Source of the DNA: Clostridia bacterium
GTDB lineage: Bacteria > Bacillota > Clostridia > Oscillospirales > CAG-272
Reading direction: 5' to 3'
Assembly (NCBI GenBank): GCA_017518025.1
Contig: JAFWWR010000110.1
Span: forward strand, 1-30,132
Length of the DNA stretch: 30,132 nucleotides
Below the pieces are notes generated by a model, which made no database searches, was not told the origin of the DNA, and worked only from the letters and a program-made list of their open reading frames with translations. Of the stretch, positions 22,533-30,132 are shown one piece after another. The number at the start of each line of letters is the position of its first letter. The stretch's first letter is position 1. The translations under genes and the position numbers were made by a program.

Positions 22533-23285
22533 ATGAGGATACTTAAAATCATGATCTCCGGCTGCTGCGGGCGGCTCGGCTCCGCCGTGGCGCGCCTTGC
22601 GGCGGACCGGCGGGGGTTCGAGGTGGTCTGCGGCGTGGATCCGGCGGCGGGGGATACTCCGTTTCCCGTGTATTCGTCATTCGGCGGGGTCAAGGAGACC
22701 TGCGACGTGCTCATCGACGCGTCCCACCATTCGCTGACCCCCGATCTGCTCGCCTTTGCCGCAGAACGCGGCCTCCCGACGGTGATCTGCACCACGGGGC
22801 ACACCGACCCCGAGACGGAGATGATCGTCGCATATTCGAAGAAGATCCCGATCCTCAAATCGAGGAATATGTCCATCGGCGTGAATCTGCTGATCGAACT
22901 GGTGAAGAAGGCGGCGCAGTCCCTCGGAGAGGGCTTCGACGTGGAGATCGTGGAGGCGCACCACTCGAAGAAGCTGGACGCGCCCAGCGGGACCGCCCTG
23001 ATGCTCGCCGACGCGGTAAAAAGCGTCAGAGAGGAAGCGGAGTACGTCTACGACAGGCACGACGTGCGGCGCGAGCGGGGCGAAAACGAAGTGGGCATCC
23101 ACAGCATCCGCGGCGGGACGATAGTCGGGGAGCACAGTGTGATCTTCGCAGGCAGGGACGAGGTCATAACCCTCTCCCACAGCGCCGGGAGCCGCGATCT
23201 GTTCGCCGCCGGCGCCCTGAAAGCCGCGGAATTCGCGGCGGACGCCGCTCCGGGTCTTTACACCATGGCTGACGTGATAAAATAA
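22533..23285 (+). CDS. dapB: 4-hydroxy-tetrahydrodipicolinate reductase
   Basis: NAD(P)H-dependent second enzyme of the diaminopimelate branch, acting on the DapA product. The 250-residue protein has the dinucleotide-binding GCCGRLG at 10-16, the catalytic/substrate motif EAHHSKKLDAPSGTA (His143/His144, Lys147) and the C-terminal HSIRGGTIVGEHSVIFAG. It starts 24 bases after dapA with AAAGGAAG as ribosome-binding site and ends at a strong terminator, so dapA-dapB is a compact lysine-controlled operon. Confidence 0.97.
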   Translation: MRILKIMISGCCGRLGSAVARLAADRRGFEVVCGVDPAAGDTPFPVYSSFGGVKETCDVLIDASHHSLTPDLLAFAAERGLPTVICTTGHTDPETEMIVAYSKKIPILKSRNMSIGVNLLIELVKKAAQSLGEGFDVEIVEAHHSKKLDAPSGTALMLADAVKSVREEAEYVYDRHDVRRERGENEVGIHSIRGGTIVGEHSVIFAGRDEVITLSHSAGSRDLFAAGALKAAEFAADAAPGLYTMADVIK

Positions 23286-23295
23286 AACATAAAAA

Positions 23296-23330
23296 GGGGA
23301 GAATGATCGCTCATTCTCCCCGTATTTTGT
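23296..23330. terminator. Bidirectional terminator after dapB
   Basis: A perfect 11-bp stem (23296-23306 with 23311-23321, TCGC loop) is followed by GTATTTTGTTT on the plus strand, and by TTTTTATG on the minus strand for the convergent LTA-synthase-like gene. Confidence 0.9.
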
Positions 23331-23343
23331 TTATCTGACAGAT

Positions 23344-25350
23344 CTATTTTTCAAGAGTCCAGAATCCGTAGGGACAATTCTTTCTGTCGAAGAGGAAACT
23401 GTACTGGAGCGACGAATACTCCAGAAGCTTGCCGTATTTCTCATAGTCGGAAATGGGGTACACCTTGCCGCTCTCCCTGTCCGTAAAGCACCTGGAATTT
23501 AACGTGGGGAAGTTCTCCATCAGATCAAGCAGGTATTTCTGCGCGGCGGTCTGCGGAAGACCCGCGACCTCCGTCACGTAGGCGGAGAGATAGTTGAGAC
23601 TCATCGCCCCCGGATTTTCGTTATCTGTTTCATAATTCGTCCAGATGATGTAGGGGGTGATATACCTCGCCTCCGTGGATTTCATACTGTAGTTCGCCAG
23701 CTCCACCCCCGCCGCCTCCATCAGCGGCTCCGCCACGGCGTCGCCGGGCTGATGGTCGCCGAACATGACTATAACGGTGGGCTCGTCAACGTCCGAAAAG
23801 TAGTCGATGAGCTTCTCGAACGCCTTGTCGGACTCCCGCATCAGCGTCATGTAGGTGGAGACCACGGAATCATTCTCGAGTCCTTTGACCTTCACGTACG
23901 GGCTAAAGTTTGAGAACTCATCCCAGTACCCGCCGTGGTTCTGCATGGTCACCGCGAAGGCGAACAGCGGCCCGTCGGCATCCTCGTACGTCTCGATTAT
24001 CTTGTCAACGACGCTTTCGTCGGAAATATAACCTCTGATCAACCTCGGATTTCTGAAATCTTCGATGAAGAAGGATTCGTCAAAGCCGAGGAGCGGGTAG
24101 ATCTCGTTTCGCTTCCATCCTTTTTTGTAGTACGGATGCATGGTGACCGTTCTGTACCCCATATCGTCGAACTGGGTCACCAGAGACGGGATCTTATCTT
24201 TCAGGAACTGCTGATAGGGTATGCTCCCCTGAGGGAGGAACGCCATGGAGAGGCCGGTCAGAAATTCAAACTCGGAGTTGGGGGTGTTGCCGCCTACCAC
24301 GGACACGTGGAGGTTGCCTTTCGTTGTGTTTTCCTCAAGAGAAGAGATGAACGGGAAACAGTCTTCCGTGGTCTCGTAGTCGCAGACCGTGGTCATGTCG
24401 GAGAGGGTCTCGTTCATCACGACGATCACGTTCGGCAGGTCGCCGTTTTCCGCGGGGACCCTGTCCGATTCAAATCCCGACGTCAGCGAGCGGACGTATC
24501 TTGCGCTGTAACCCGAGGGCTTCTCCACGGTGATATACCGCAGGTTCATCAGGAACGATACCGTGAATCCGTTTTTGTCGTACAGGACGTTGGGCGTAAA
24601 CAGGTAGGGGTAAAGATTGAACGTATCGATGGCGTGATCCGTCTGAAGATAGAGAACGGAGCCGGAGAACGCGGCGAAGGAGAGCACGGTGGCGATAAGA
24701 CGGACGAACCATTTCCCCAGGTTCAGCTTGATGTTGCAGCACAGCGCTATCTCGACGAGGAACAGCGCCAGAGAAATGATGCAGACCACTTTCATCCCGA
24801 AATTGATGGGGTAGTGGCTTATGACGCCCGCCGCCGTTCCCGCGGAGGCGATGTCCCATGGGAAAAGGGGAGCGCCGCGGAACGACTTGGTGTAGTAGCT
24901 GATCATTCCGAAGGTTATCACGACGACCGTCACGATCGCGCCGCCCGCCGCGGTGCGTCTTGTCAGTATAGACAGGAAAATCGCAGTGAGATAAATGACC
25001 GCCAGATTCAGGAATACGACCCGCGGCGTCATTTTCGTCGGGTCGTGGGTTATGAACTCCACCAGCAGGAACACCGCCGCGGGGATGACCGCTGCGGCGA
25101 TCCACCGCAGGACGATGTTGACCTTTTTTCGGAATACGATCCTGTAAAGGCCAAGAGCGACGGAAAGGACCGCCGCCGCGTGAAGGATGATGACGAACGC
25201 TTCTTCGCCCTTCGCAACCCCCACCTGATAATAACCTATCGCAAACAGGATCTCCGTCGTGAGCGCGACAAAGGACACCCCGAGAACGCTGAGAACGGTC
25301 CGGAACGCCTTGTTTTGCGCTATTTTATTTGCGAGAGACTTGATCTTCAT
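23344..25350 (-). CDS. LTA synthase-like membrane sulfatase-fold transferase
   Basis: 668 residues. The N-terminal part holds about seven hydrophobic segments (near 17-42, 50-72, 78-100, 110-129, 136-153, 186-206 and 214-237). An extracellular alkaline-phosphatase-superfamily domain follows from ~300. Metal and catalytic residues fit LtaS: Glu314 in MNET, nucleophile Thr356 in GGNTPNSEF (GKTSDSEF in S. aureus LtaS), His472 in MQNHGGYW, and Asp532/His533 in FGDHQPG. Family members move glycerol-phosphate from phosphatidylglycerol onto lipoteichoic acid or other surface glycans. Whether this one makes LTA or decorates another polymer is not determined. GAGGAAAAC precedes ATG 25350. It has its own promoter in the 114-base gap and a terminator 14 bases after the stop, so it is probably monocistronic. 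Confidence 0.92.
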   Translation of the reverse strand: MKIKSLANKIAQNKAFRTVLSVLGVSFVALTTEILFAIGYYQVGVAKGEEAFVIILHAAAVLSVALGLYRIVFRKKVNIVLRWIAAAVIPAAVFLLVEFITHDPTKMTPRVVFLNLAVIYLTAIFLSILTRRTAAGGAIVTVVVITFGMISYYTKSFRGAPLFPWDIASAGTAAGVISHYPINFGMKVVCIISLALFLVEIALCCNIKLNLGKWFVRLIATVLSFAAFSGSVLYLQTDHAIDTFNLYPYLFTPNVLYDKNGFTVSFLMNLRYITVEKPSGYSARYVRSLTSGFESDRVPAENGDLPNVIVVMNETLSDMTTVCDYETTEDCFPFISSLEENTTKGNLHVSVVGGNTPNSEFEFLTGLSMAFLPQGSIPYQQFLKDKIPSLVTQFDDMGYRTVTMHPYYKKGWKRNEIYPLLGFDESFFIEDFRNPRLIRGYISDESVVDKIIETYEDADGPLFAFAVTMQNHGGYWDEFSNFSPYVKVKGLENDSVVSTYMTLMRESDKAFEKLIDYFSDVDEPTVIVMFGDHQPGDAVAEPLMEAAGVELANYSMKSTEARYITPYIIWTNYETDNENPGAMSLNYLSAYVTEVAGLPQTAAQKYLLDLMENFPTLNSRCFTDRESGKVYPISDYEKYGKLLEYSSLQYSFLFDRKNCPYGFWTLEK

Positions 25351-25414
25351 GTTTTTGTTTTCCTCAAACGGTCAGTTGCGGTCCGCCGCCCTGCGGCCGG
25401 CGGTACCAACGAAT

Positions 25415-25443
25415 AATATATAACAAAATGCGGGAAAAATCAA
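25415..25443 (-). promoter_or_regulatory. Promoter of the LTA-synthase-like gene
   Basis: On the minus strand TTGATT (25443-25438), 17 bases, then TATATT (25420-25415), about 65 bases upstream of the start and just downstream of the preceding glycosidase stop. Confidence 0.65.
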
Positions 25444-25464
25444 GAGATTTGCTTAAAATCCGCG

Positions 25465-28446
25465 TCACCGACGAGCGTCGCCGAGCCCGGCGGAGACGAA
25501 CGCATACCTCTTCTGCCAGGTGCTCGGAGAATATGGATAGAAATCCCCGGGCCCGACGGAATAGGGAACGACTTCCTTCAGATGGTGCGGCCCCAGGAGA
25601 TTCCGGTTGCCGACGCAGAGCTCGATGCCGATCCTGTTTTCGCCTTCGCGGACGAGATCCGTGATCTCGCACCCAAAGTCAGCCCAGGGCAGGGTCGCGG
25701 CGACCTCGCCGTTGACCTTGACCCGGCACAGAGCGGCTTTCGGCTTCGGGAGCCTCACGCGGTATCTGGTACCGTCCGCCCTCAGGCGCACGTTCTGCTC
25801 GAGGGTGATGTACCCTCTGAAGAAAGGATACCCCTGAGTCACCAAATCGTCGCCGCGGACGGCGGTTTTTCTGTTTCCGAGGAAGAACGGACCTTCCGCG
25901 GTGAGACCGTCCTTCGGATGCTTTGTGAACTCTCCCACGCTGAACACTCCGAAATTACCGGTGAGATAAACGAGACCGAGTTCATCGTCTTCGGGCGATA
26001 CAAGACCGCTCACGGAAATGACGTTTTCGCCGTGACGGACGAGATCTCCCGCGTGATATACGGTAAAGGAACGGTCGAGCCACCATTCGCCCTCCGCGGG
26101 ACGGAGGAGCTGCCCGTTGAGCTTGACCGTCGCGGACGGACGCTGCTCGGTCACTATGCGGAAATCGCCGAATTTGCCGGGATCGGCGCCGTCCGATACG
26201 GTAAACCCGAACCGCGCTTCCGCCGCGGACGGATCGTCGAGCGAGAAGATTTTGTTTCCTGCGTTGTAAATATGGATCGGCTCCGTTTCGTCGCCGTCCG
26301 GCGTCGCGACGGTACAGTATTCGAGCATCATGCAGTTGGGGTCGCCTCCGGGGGCGACGTCCCACGCGTCACCGAATGTGACGTCGGTCACGGGGCGGAC
26401 GTCAGTTTCATCCTCATGCTCCGCGGGGGAGTACTCCACCGCGATCATACGGGACTGCTGGGGCTCGAACCGCAGACGCGCCGTCACCTTGCCGTCGCCG
26501 CATTCGTGGGGAACGGAGACGACGGACGGTCCGTCCGGCCTGATCTCCGACATATATTCGCCGTCCGCGGTAAACTCTATCTCAAAGGAACGGTCCCGCT
26601 CCGTGTTGAGCAGGAAATAGATCCGTCTGTCCTCGTCCGGGTAGTACCGGGAGGTCAGATGTATATATTTCTCGTCCCCGCCGCCGTTGAGGGAGGCGCG
26701 GATCAGTCCGTTTTTCTCAAGGTACGCGCACGCGTCCTCCGACGAAAGGTCGATCCTCTCCGCTGCGTCGAGGAGAGGCGCAAGTTCTTCCTTCGCCTGC
26801 CTGCCGTCGATGAACTCCGGCTCGCGCCCCGTGACGATAAGCCGTCCGCCGCTCTCCGTGAACGCGGTGAGGAGCTCGAAGGTCGATCTGTCGAGGCCGG
26901 TGAGGTCAGGCAGGATCACCGTGCGGTAGCCCGCCGTTCCCACGGTCAGGATCCCGTCCTCCGCCGACCCGTGGCGGCGCATGACCGTCTCGTCTCCGAA
27001 GTGGAAATCCACGTGCATATCGGCGAGGGCGAGGACGGTAAGATTGAACCTGTCGTCGTAGGCCTGCTCGCTGTTTATATCCGTTCCGTTGAACCTGATC
27101 CACAGGGAGTGCATGGGGTGGATCACCAGGACGTCCGGGTCCCATGCGCCCGAGCCGAGTATTGCGCCGGTGCGGGCGACGGTGTCGTTGAATATCCTGT
27201 AATCGCGCCACCAGGGCGACTGATAGAACATACAGGGCGGATAGTCGTTCTTCCTGAAGCCGCGGATAGTGTATCCCTCGAGGTGCTGGCAGAGCAGGGT
27301 GACGCCGTACATGAACTGCCAGTCAACGAGCCACTTGAGGTCAGAGAAGGTCACGTCCCATCCGCTGAGGGCGAAGGTCTCCGTCAGGGCGCCCTCCTTG
27401 CCGAGCTGCGCGGCGACCGAGCCAAGCTGAAGCGGAGTCACCGGCAGGCAAGTCCTGCCCGTGATCCCCTCGCGCTGGGGATCGCGCCCGAGCCAGTCGA
27501 TCCCCGGGACGTGCATATATTCGTACAGAGGCATCACTCCCGCCGTGCAGTGCATCTGGCAGAGCATATTGTCCTCCATCATCCCGTGTCCGGTGAGACG
27601 GCACAGATGATCGGAGCACCAGTCGTATATCTGTTTGCCGAAGGACTCGATGTAAAGGCGGTTCACCATGGACCAGAAGTCGTGACGCACGCTCTCGCAT
27701 CCGGGCGAATCGAAAAAGAGCGCGGGAACGTGATCCGAGATGCGGTACCCGTTCTGTTCCCTGAATTCATCCTCAAATACGGGCGACCAGGGCGTTTTGC
27801 AGAGAGAATACTGGGGCTCGTCGGTAAAGAAACCGGAAAGAGCGCCGTCTGCGAACATGGTCCCGGTCTCGTCGAGATACCTCTCGTGGGTCAGATCGAG
27901 GAACTTCCGCACCGCCTCGGGGTTCAGGATATCCGTGTAGCTTTCGTCGCTGAAACTGACCGCCCAATACTCCCGCTCGCCTTCGTCTCGGGCGGGGCCG
28001 TCCCCGTCCCTGAGCTTGCGGTACGTTCCGTCGGGGCTGACTGCGTACCTGCCGATGAAGATGCCCGATCTCGCTTTATCGGGATCTTTCTCCTCGTCCA
28101 CAAGCCGCACCCAGCTTACCCGGTATTCCTCGTACTCGCGGGGGATCTTCCGTCCCGCGGAACCGCTGGGCCAGCCGTCCTCGTCGTAGCACCACGCCAT
28201 GACGCCGCACTTTTCCGCCTCGTCGGCGGCGGTGCGGACGCACTCGAACCAGTCTTCGCCCATGTACGGAGTCAGCAGTCCGTCCCGGGCGTGCATGAAG
28301 AAGCCGCCGTGACCCGTCTCTCTCATTTCTCTCACCTGACGGTGAAGCTCCGCGGGGTCGAGCCGGTCGTTCCACGACCAGAAGGGATGAGGCCTTTGTT
28401 TTACGTCGGGATCTGCGAATTTTCCGATCCAGTTCTTTATATTCAT
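25465..28446 (-). CDS. Glycoside hydrolase, GH106-like (alpha-L-rhamnosidase-type)
   Basis: 993 residues. The N-terminal barrel has HPFWSWND at 20-27, GGFFMHARDGLLTPYMGEDWF at 47-67, AWCYDEDGWPSGSAG at 84-98 and FFTDEP at 206-211, the pattern of GH106-like enzymes that remove terminal L-rhamnose from plant or bacterial glycans. A middle Rossmann-like part follows (YRTVILPDLTGLDRSTFELL, SGGRLIVTG), and the C-terminus is a galactose-binding-like beta-sandwich (KPKAALCRVKVNGEVAATLPW, ENRIGIELCVGNRNLLGP). No signal peptide, so intracellular action on imported oligosaccharides is likely. Start: ATG 28446 has GGAG nine bases upstream. A TTG 22 codons earlier coincides with the -35 box and is excluded for that transcript. 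The rhamnosidase assignment is at family level only. Confidence 0.85.
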   Translation of the reverse strand: MNIKNWIGKFADPDVKQRPHPFWSWNDRLDPAELHRQVREMRETGHGGFFMHARDGLLTPYMGEDWFECVRTAADEAEKCGVMAWCYDEDGWPSGSAGRKIPREYEEYRVSWVRLVDEEKDPDKARSGIFIGRYAVSPDGTYRKLRDGDGPARDEGEREYWAVSFSDESYTDILNPEAVRKFLDLTHERYLDETGTMFADGALSGFFTDEPQYSLCKTPWSPVFEDEFREQNGYRISDHVPALFFDSPGCESVRHDFWSMVNRLYIESFGKQIYDWCSDHLCRLTGHGMMEDNMLCQMHCTAGVMPLYEYMHVPGIDWLGRDPQREGITGRTCLPVTPLQLGSVAAQLGKEGALTETFALSGWDVTFSDLKWLVDWQFMYGVTLLCQHLEGYTIRGFRKNDYPPCMFYQSPWWRDYRIFNDTVARTGAILGSGAWDPDVLVIHPMHSLWIRFNGTDINSEQAYDDRFNLTVLALADMHVDFHFGDETVMRRHGSAEDGILTVGTAGYRTVILPDLTGLDRSTFELLTAFTESGGRLIVTGREPEFIDGRQAKEELAPLLDAAERIDLSSEDACAYLEKNGLIRASLNGGGDEKYIHLTSRYYPDEDRRIYFLLNTERDRSFEIEFTADGEYMSEIRPDGPSVVSVPHECGDGKVTARLRFEPQQSRMIAVEYSPAEHEDETDVRPVTDVTFGDAWDVAPGGDPNCMMLEYCTVATPDGDETEPIHIYNAGNKIFSLDDPSAAEARFGFTVSDGADPGKFGDFRIVTEQRPSATVKLNGQLLRPAEGEWWLDRSFTVYHAGDLVRHGENVISVSGLVSPEDDELGLVYLTGNFGVFSVGEFTKHPKDGLTAEGPFFLGNRKTAVRGDDLVTQGYPFFRGYITLEQNVRLRADGTRYRVRLPKPKAALCRVKVNGEVAATLPWADFGCEITDLVREGENRIGIELCVGNRNLLGPHHLKEVVPYSVGPGDFYPYSPSTWQKRYAFVSAGLGDARR

Positions 28447-28483
28447 CAAATCAATCTCCGATCTGTCCCTGTTTTCTGACTCC

Positions 28484-28512
28484 ATTTTATCATATCGCGG
28501 CGAATAGTTCAA
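28484..28512 (-). promoter_or_regulatory. Promoter of the GH106-like gene
   Basis: On the minus strand TTGAAC (28512-28507), 17 bases, then TAAAAT (28489-28484), preceded by TGA as an extended -10, about 38 bases upstream of the ATG at 28446. Confidence 0.7.
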
Positions 28513-28532
28513 TCAAAAGGACAAAAATGATA

Positions 28533-28561
28533 TTGAAAAAAGAGTCCGGCCATGTTAAAAT
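28533..28561 (+). promoter_or_regulatory. Promoter of the nucleoside hydrolase gene
   Basis: TTGAAA (28533-28538), 17 bases, then TAAAAT (28556-28561) with a TGT extended -10, 38 bases upstream of the ATG. It diverges from the GH106-like promoter, with only 20 bases between the two -35 boxes. Confidence 0.75.
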
Positions 28562-28599
28562 GATAGCGGAACGACAAACACAAGAAAGGAATCATAAAA

Positions 28600-29541
28600 A
28601 TGACGGTAGAACAGGTACTTCAGGACATAAGGAGCGACAGAGTAAAGAAAGTCATCGACGACGGAGATTTCAGCGCGGAGATCGACGACCAGTACGCTTT
28701 GGCGTACCTCATGGGATCGGATAAGATCGACCTTCTCGGCGTCAACGCCGAGGCGTACTTTGAGGAGCCCGTTGCCACGGACACGAAGGAGGTCATGCTC
28801 CGCAGCTACGCGGAGATCGAGCGCGTTTACGGCTATCTCGGCATCACCGGAGAGGACGTGCCGTATTTCAAGGGCGCCGAGTCCCAGATCTCCAACAACC
28901 CGGGATACGCCCCCTCCGACAGCCCCGCCGCCAGGAACATAATCAAGGTCGCCCATGAGATGAAGGACGAGCCCCTTTACGTGGTCGTCACCGGTCCCAC
29001 GACAAACGTGGTGTCCGCGTGCATGATAGACCCCTCCATCATGGATAAGATCGTCGTGGTCTGGGTCGGAGGAATGGGAGTTTACTACGACGGCGAGGCG
29101 GAGAACAAACGCTTCCACGAGTGGAACCTCTGCGCCGACGTCGCCGCGGCGAAATTCCTCTTCAACAACGATATCCCGCTGATATTCCTCCCCACGGAGC
29201 CGGAGGGCTCCTGCTCCATCAGCCAGTATTACAGAGACTTCGGCAAGATCAGGGGCGACAGCCCCGCGGGCGAGTTCTTCCGCACGATCCTTCCGGCGAA
29301 AGAAGCCACCGGCGAGAAGTACCAGACCAAGATCAAGGTCATGTGCGATCTTATGGGCCCCGCCGTGCTTATCATCCCGGATTCCATGGAATACAGGATC
29401 GTCCCGGCGCCCGTTCTGACCGACGAGAATTCCTACGCCCTTGACTATATGCGCCGCAAGATCATCTACGGCTACAGACCGAACTCCGAGATGATCGTGA
29501 ACGACATGCTGAAGACTGTCGAAAAGCTTATCAATAAATGA
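28600..29541 (+). CDS. Nucleoside hydrolase-like protein (IUNH superfamily, variant metal site)
   Basis: 313 residues of the inosine-uridine nucleoside hydrolase fold, whose members cleave the N-glycosidic bond of ribonucleosides with a bound calcium. The N-terminal metal motif reads DGDFSAEIDDQYAL (Asp21, Asp23, Asp29, Asp30). This is the longer D-x-D-x5-DD spacing of a divergent subfamily, in place of the classical DTDPGxDD, and Gly22 replaces the usual Thr. Other landmarks are VVVTGPTTNV (~128-137), VWVGGM and HEWNLCAD (Asn176, Asp180). AAAGGA precedes the ATG. Its own promoter diverges from the GH106-like gene. The true substrate may be a modified nucleoside or another ribosyl compound. 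Classical nucleoside specificity should not be assumed. Confidence 0.87.
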   Translation: MTVEQVLQDIRSDRVKKVIDDGDFSAEIDDQYALAYLMGSDKIDLLGVNAEAYFEEPVATDTKEVMLRSYAEIERVYGYLGITGEDVPYFKGAESQISNNPGYAPSDSPAARNIIKVAHEMKDEPLYVVVTGPTTNVVSACMIDPSIMDKIVVVWVGGMGVYYDGEAENKRFHEWNLCADVAAAKFLFNNDIPLIFLPTEPEGSCSISQYYRDFGKIRGDSPAGEFFRTILPAKEATGEKYQTKIKVMCDLMGPAVLIIPDSMEYRIVPAPVLTDENSYALDYMRRKIIYGYRPNSEMIVNDMLKTVEKLINK

Positions 29542-29554
29542 TCATCGACCCGCC

Positions 29555-29580
29555 GGGCGGTCGGCTTTTGCCGACCGCCC
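29555..29580 (+). terminator. Hairpin between nucleoside hydrolase and beta-helix gene
   Basis: A perfect 11-bp GC-rich stem (29555-29565 with 29570-29580) with a TTTT loop, 13 bases after the stop. Only GAAATGTTGTTTC follows, so termination would be weak. It may act as a partial terminator or mRNA-stabilising hairpin between two co-transcribed genes. Confidence 0.5.
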
Positions 29581-29608
29581 GAAATGTTGTTTCAGGAAAG
29601 GATAAATA

Positions 29609-30132
29609 ATGAAACTTGCTTACAACGAACCCGTTCTGAGAACTCACTTTACGGAGAAACCGTACCCGAAGGTCGACGACGCCGATCTGTACGTCGCCGT
29701 GGACGGCGACGACGGCGCCTCCGGCGACCTCGCGCATCCTCTTGCGACCTTCAACAAAGCCGTGGAGCGTGTACGCGAACTGAAGAAGACGAAAACCGGC
29801 GATATCGTCGTCGCCTTCAGGGCGGGGGAGTACGGCCCCCTTTCCGTTCTGCTCACCGCGGAGGACTCGGGGACCTCCGAACAGAGGATAATCTACTGCA
29901 AATACGGCGACGGAGACGTGGTCTTCAATAACGGCGTCGATATTACACCGGACGATTTCACCTGTCTTGACGGGGACGACGAGGGCCTTTTCGCGCCGGA
30001 GGCGGCGGAGAAAATAAAAAAGGTGCCCCTCGGGGACCGGCTCTCCTCCTACGATCCCCGCAAAGTCCTCGTGCTGGATGAAAACGGCGGCATGACTCTC
30101 GCCCGTTTCCCGAACCTGAACCCTGACGGGAC
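29609..30132 (+). CDS. Right-handed parallel beta-helix protein, N-terminal part (runs off window)
   Basis: A frame opening at ATG 29609 (AGGAAAGG upstream) stays open to the window end, about 174 residues. Residues ~28-60 (LYVAVDGDDGASGDLAHPLATF, then NKAVERVRELK) match the start of right-handed beta-helix/pectate-lyase-like proteins, where a DGxDxxxGxxxxPxAT segment precedes the first coil. GDIVVAFRAGEYGPLSV corresponds to the V-x-L-x-x-G-x-Y element that follows. No signal peptide is seen, consistent with an intracellular glycosidase or lyase of this fold, as for the neighbouring GH106-like enzyme. Catalytic residues would lie outside the window. The function class (polysaccharide processing) is inferred from fold and context. 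Confidence 0.75.
   Translation, partial: MKLAYNEPVLRTHFTEKPYPKVDDADLYVAVDGDDGASGDLAHPLATFNKAVERVRELKKTKTGDIVVAFRAGEYGPLSVLLTAEDSGTSEQRIIYCKYGDGDVVFNNGVDITPDDFTCLDGDDEGLFAPEAAEKIKKVPLGDRLSSYDPRKVLVLDENGGMTLARFPNLNPDG

Noticed and set aside
23935..25416. 493-codon plus-strand frame opposite the LTA-synthase-like gene
   Set aside because: Antisense shadow. The real gene has transmembrane segments and a full LtaS-type catalytic set.
25582..28479. 965-codon open frame on the plus strand opposite the GH106-like gene
   Set aside because: It is the mirror of a GC-rich coding frame and has no recognisable motif, while the minus strand has clear glycosidase motifs, a ribosome-binding site and a promoter.

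Overview
The window reads as GC-rich chromosomal DNA from a low-abundance-type Firmicute, most likely an uncultured gut Clostridia (Oscillospirales/Christensenellales-like). This rests on sigma-A-type promoters, strong GGAGG ribosome-binding sites, the Firmicute order pth-mfd, an L-box lysine riboswitch in front of dapA, an LTA-synthase-like enzyme, a bifidobacterial-type N-acetylhexosamine 1-kinase and large secreted repeat proteins. The taxonomic placement is inference. No rRNA, tRNA, CRISPR array, insertion sequence or phage gene was recognised.

Layout. 1-3332 (minus): the first ~1110 residues of a giant secreted repeat protein running off the left edge, with its promoter divergent from that of proS (3529-5247). 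proS and nahK (minus, 5345-6418) converge on a shared terminator. From about 6600 a long plus-strand operon runs to a terminator at 18995: pth, mfd, then an accessory cargo of five paralogous phosphatases (N-terminal Fn3-like domain plus C-terminal PtpB/Y_phosphatase3-type domain). The fourth and fifth are separated by a small hypothetical protein and an iron-sulfur-flavoprotein-like reductase. A YdeI-pyroglutamyl peptidase fusion and a GNAT acetyltransferase follow. pth-mfd-ptp1-ptp2-ptp3 are joined by successive ATGA stop/start overlaps.

19028-21217 (minus) holds queA and miaA, both tRNA modification, separated by a spacer with two perfect palindromes and a polypyrimidine tract. Divergent from queA is the lysine-riboswitch-controlled dapA-dapB operon (21264-23285). 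23344-25350 (minus) is an LTA-synthase-like membrane sulfatase-fold enzyme. 25465-28446 (minus) is a GH106-like glycosidase, divergent from a nucleoside hydrolase of a variant metal-site type (28600-29541), which is followed by the start of a right-handed beta-helix protein that leaves the right edge.

The main candidate for something undescribed is the five-gene Fn3-phosphatase array translationally linked to pth-mfd. All five keep the CX5R catalytic loop as HCxxGADRT, where PtpB-type lipid/tyrosine phosphatases have HCxxGKDRT. Secondary points are the YdeI-Pcp fusion with an apparent ACG start under a near-perfect Shine-Dalgarno, a phased AAAGYYGAAA repeat between nahK and pth, and a second promoter embedded in the 5' edge of the lysine riboswitch.
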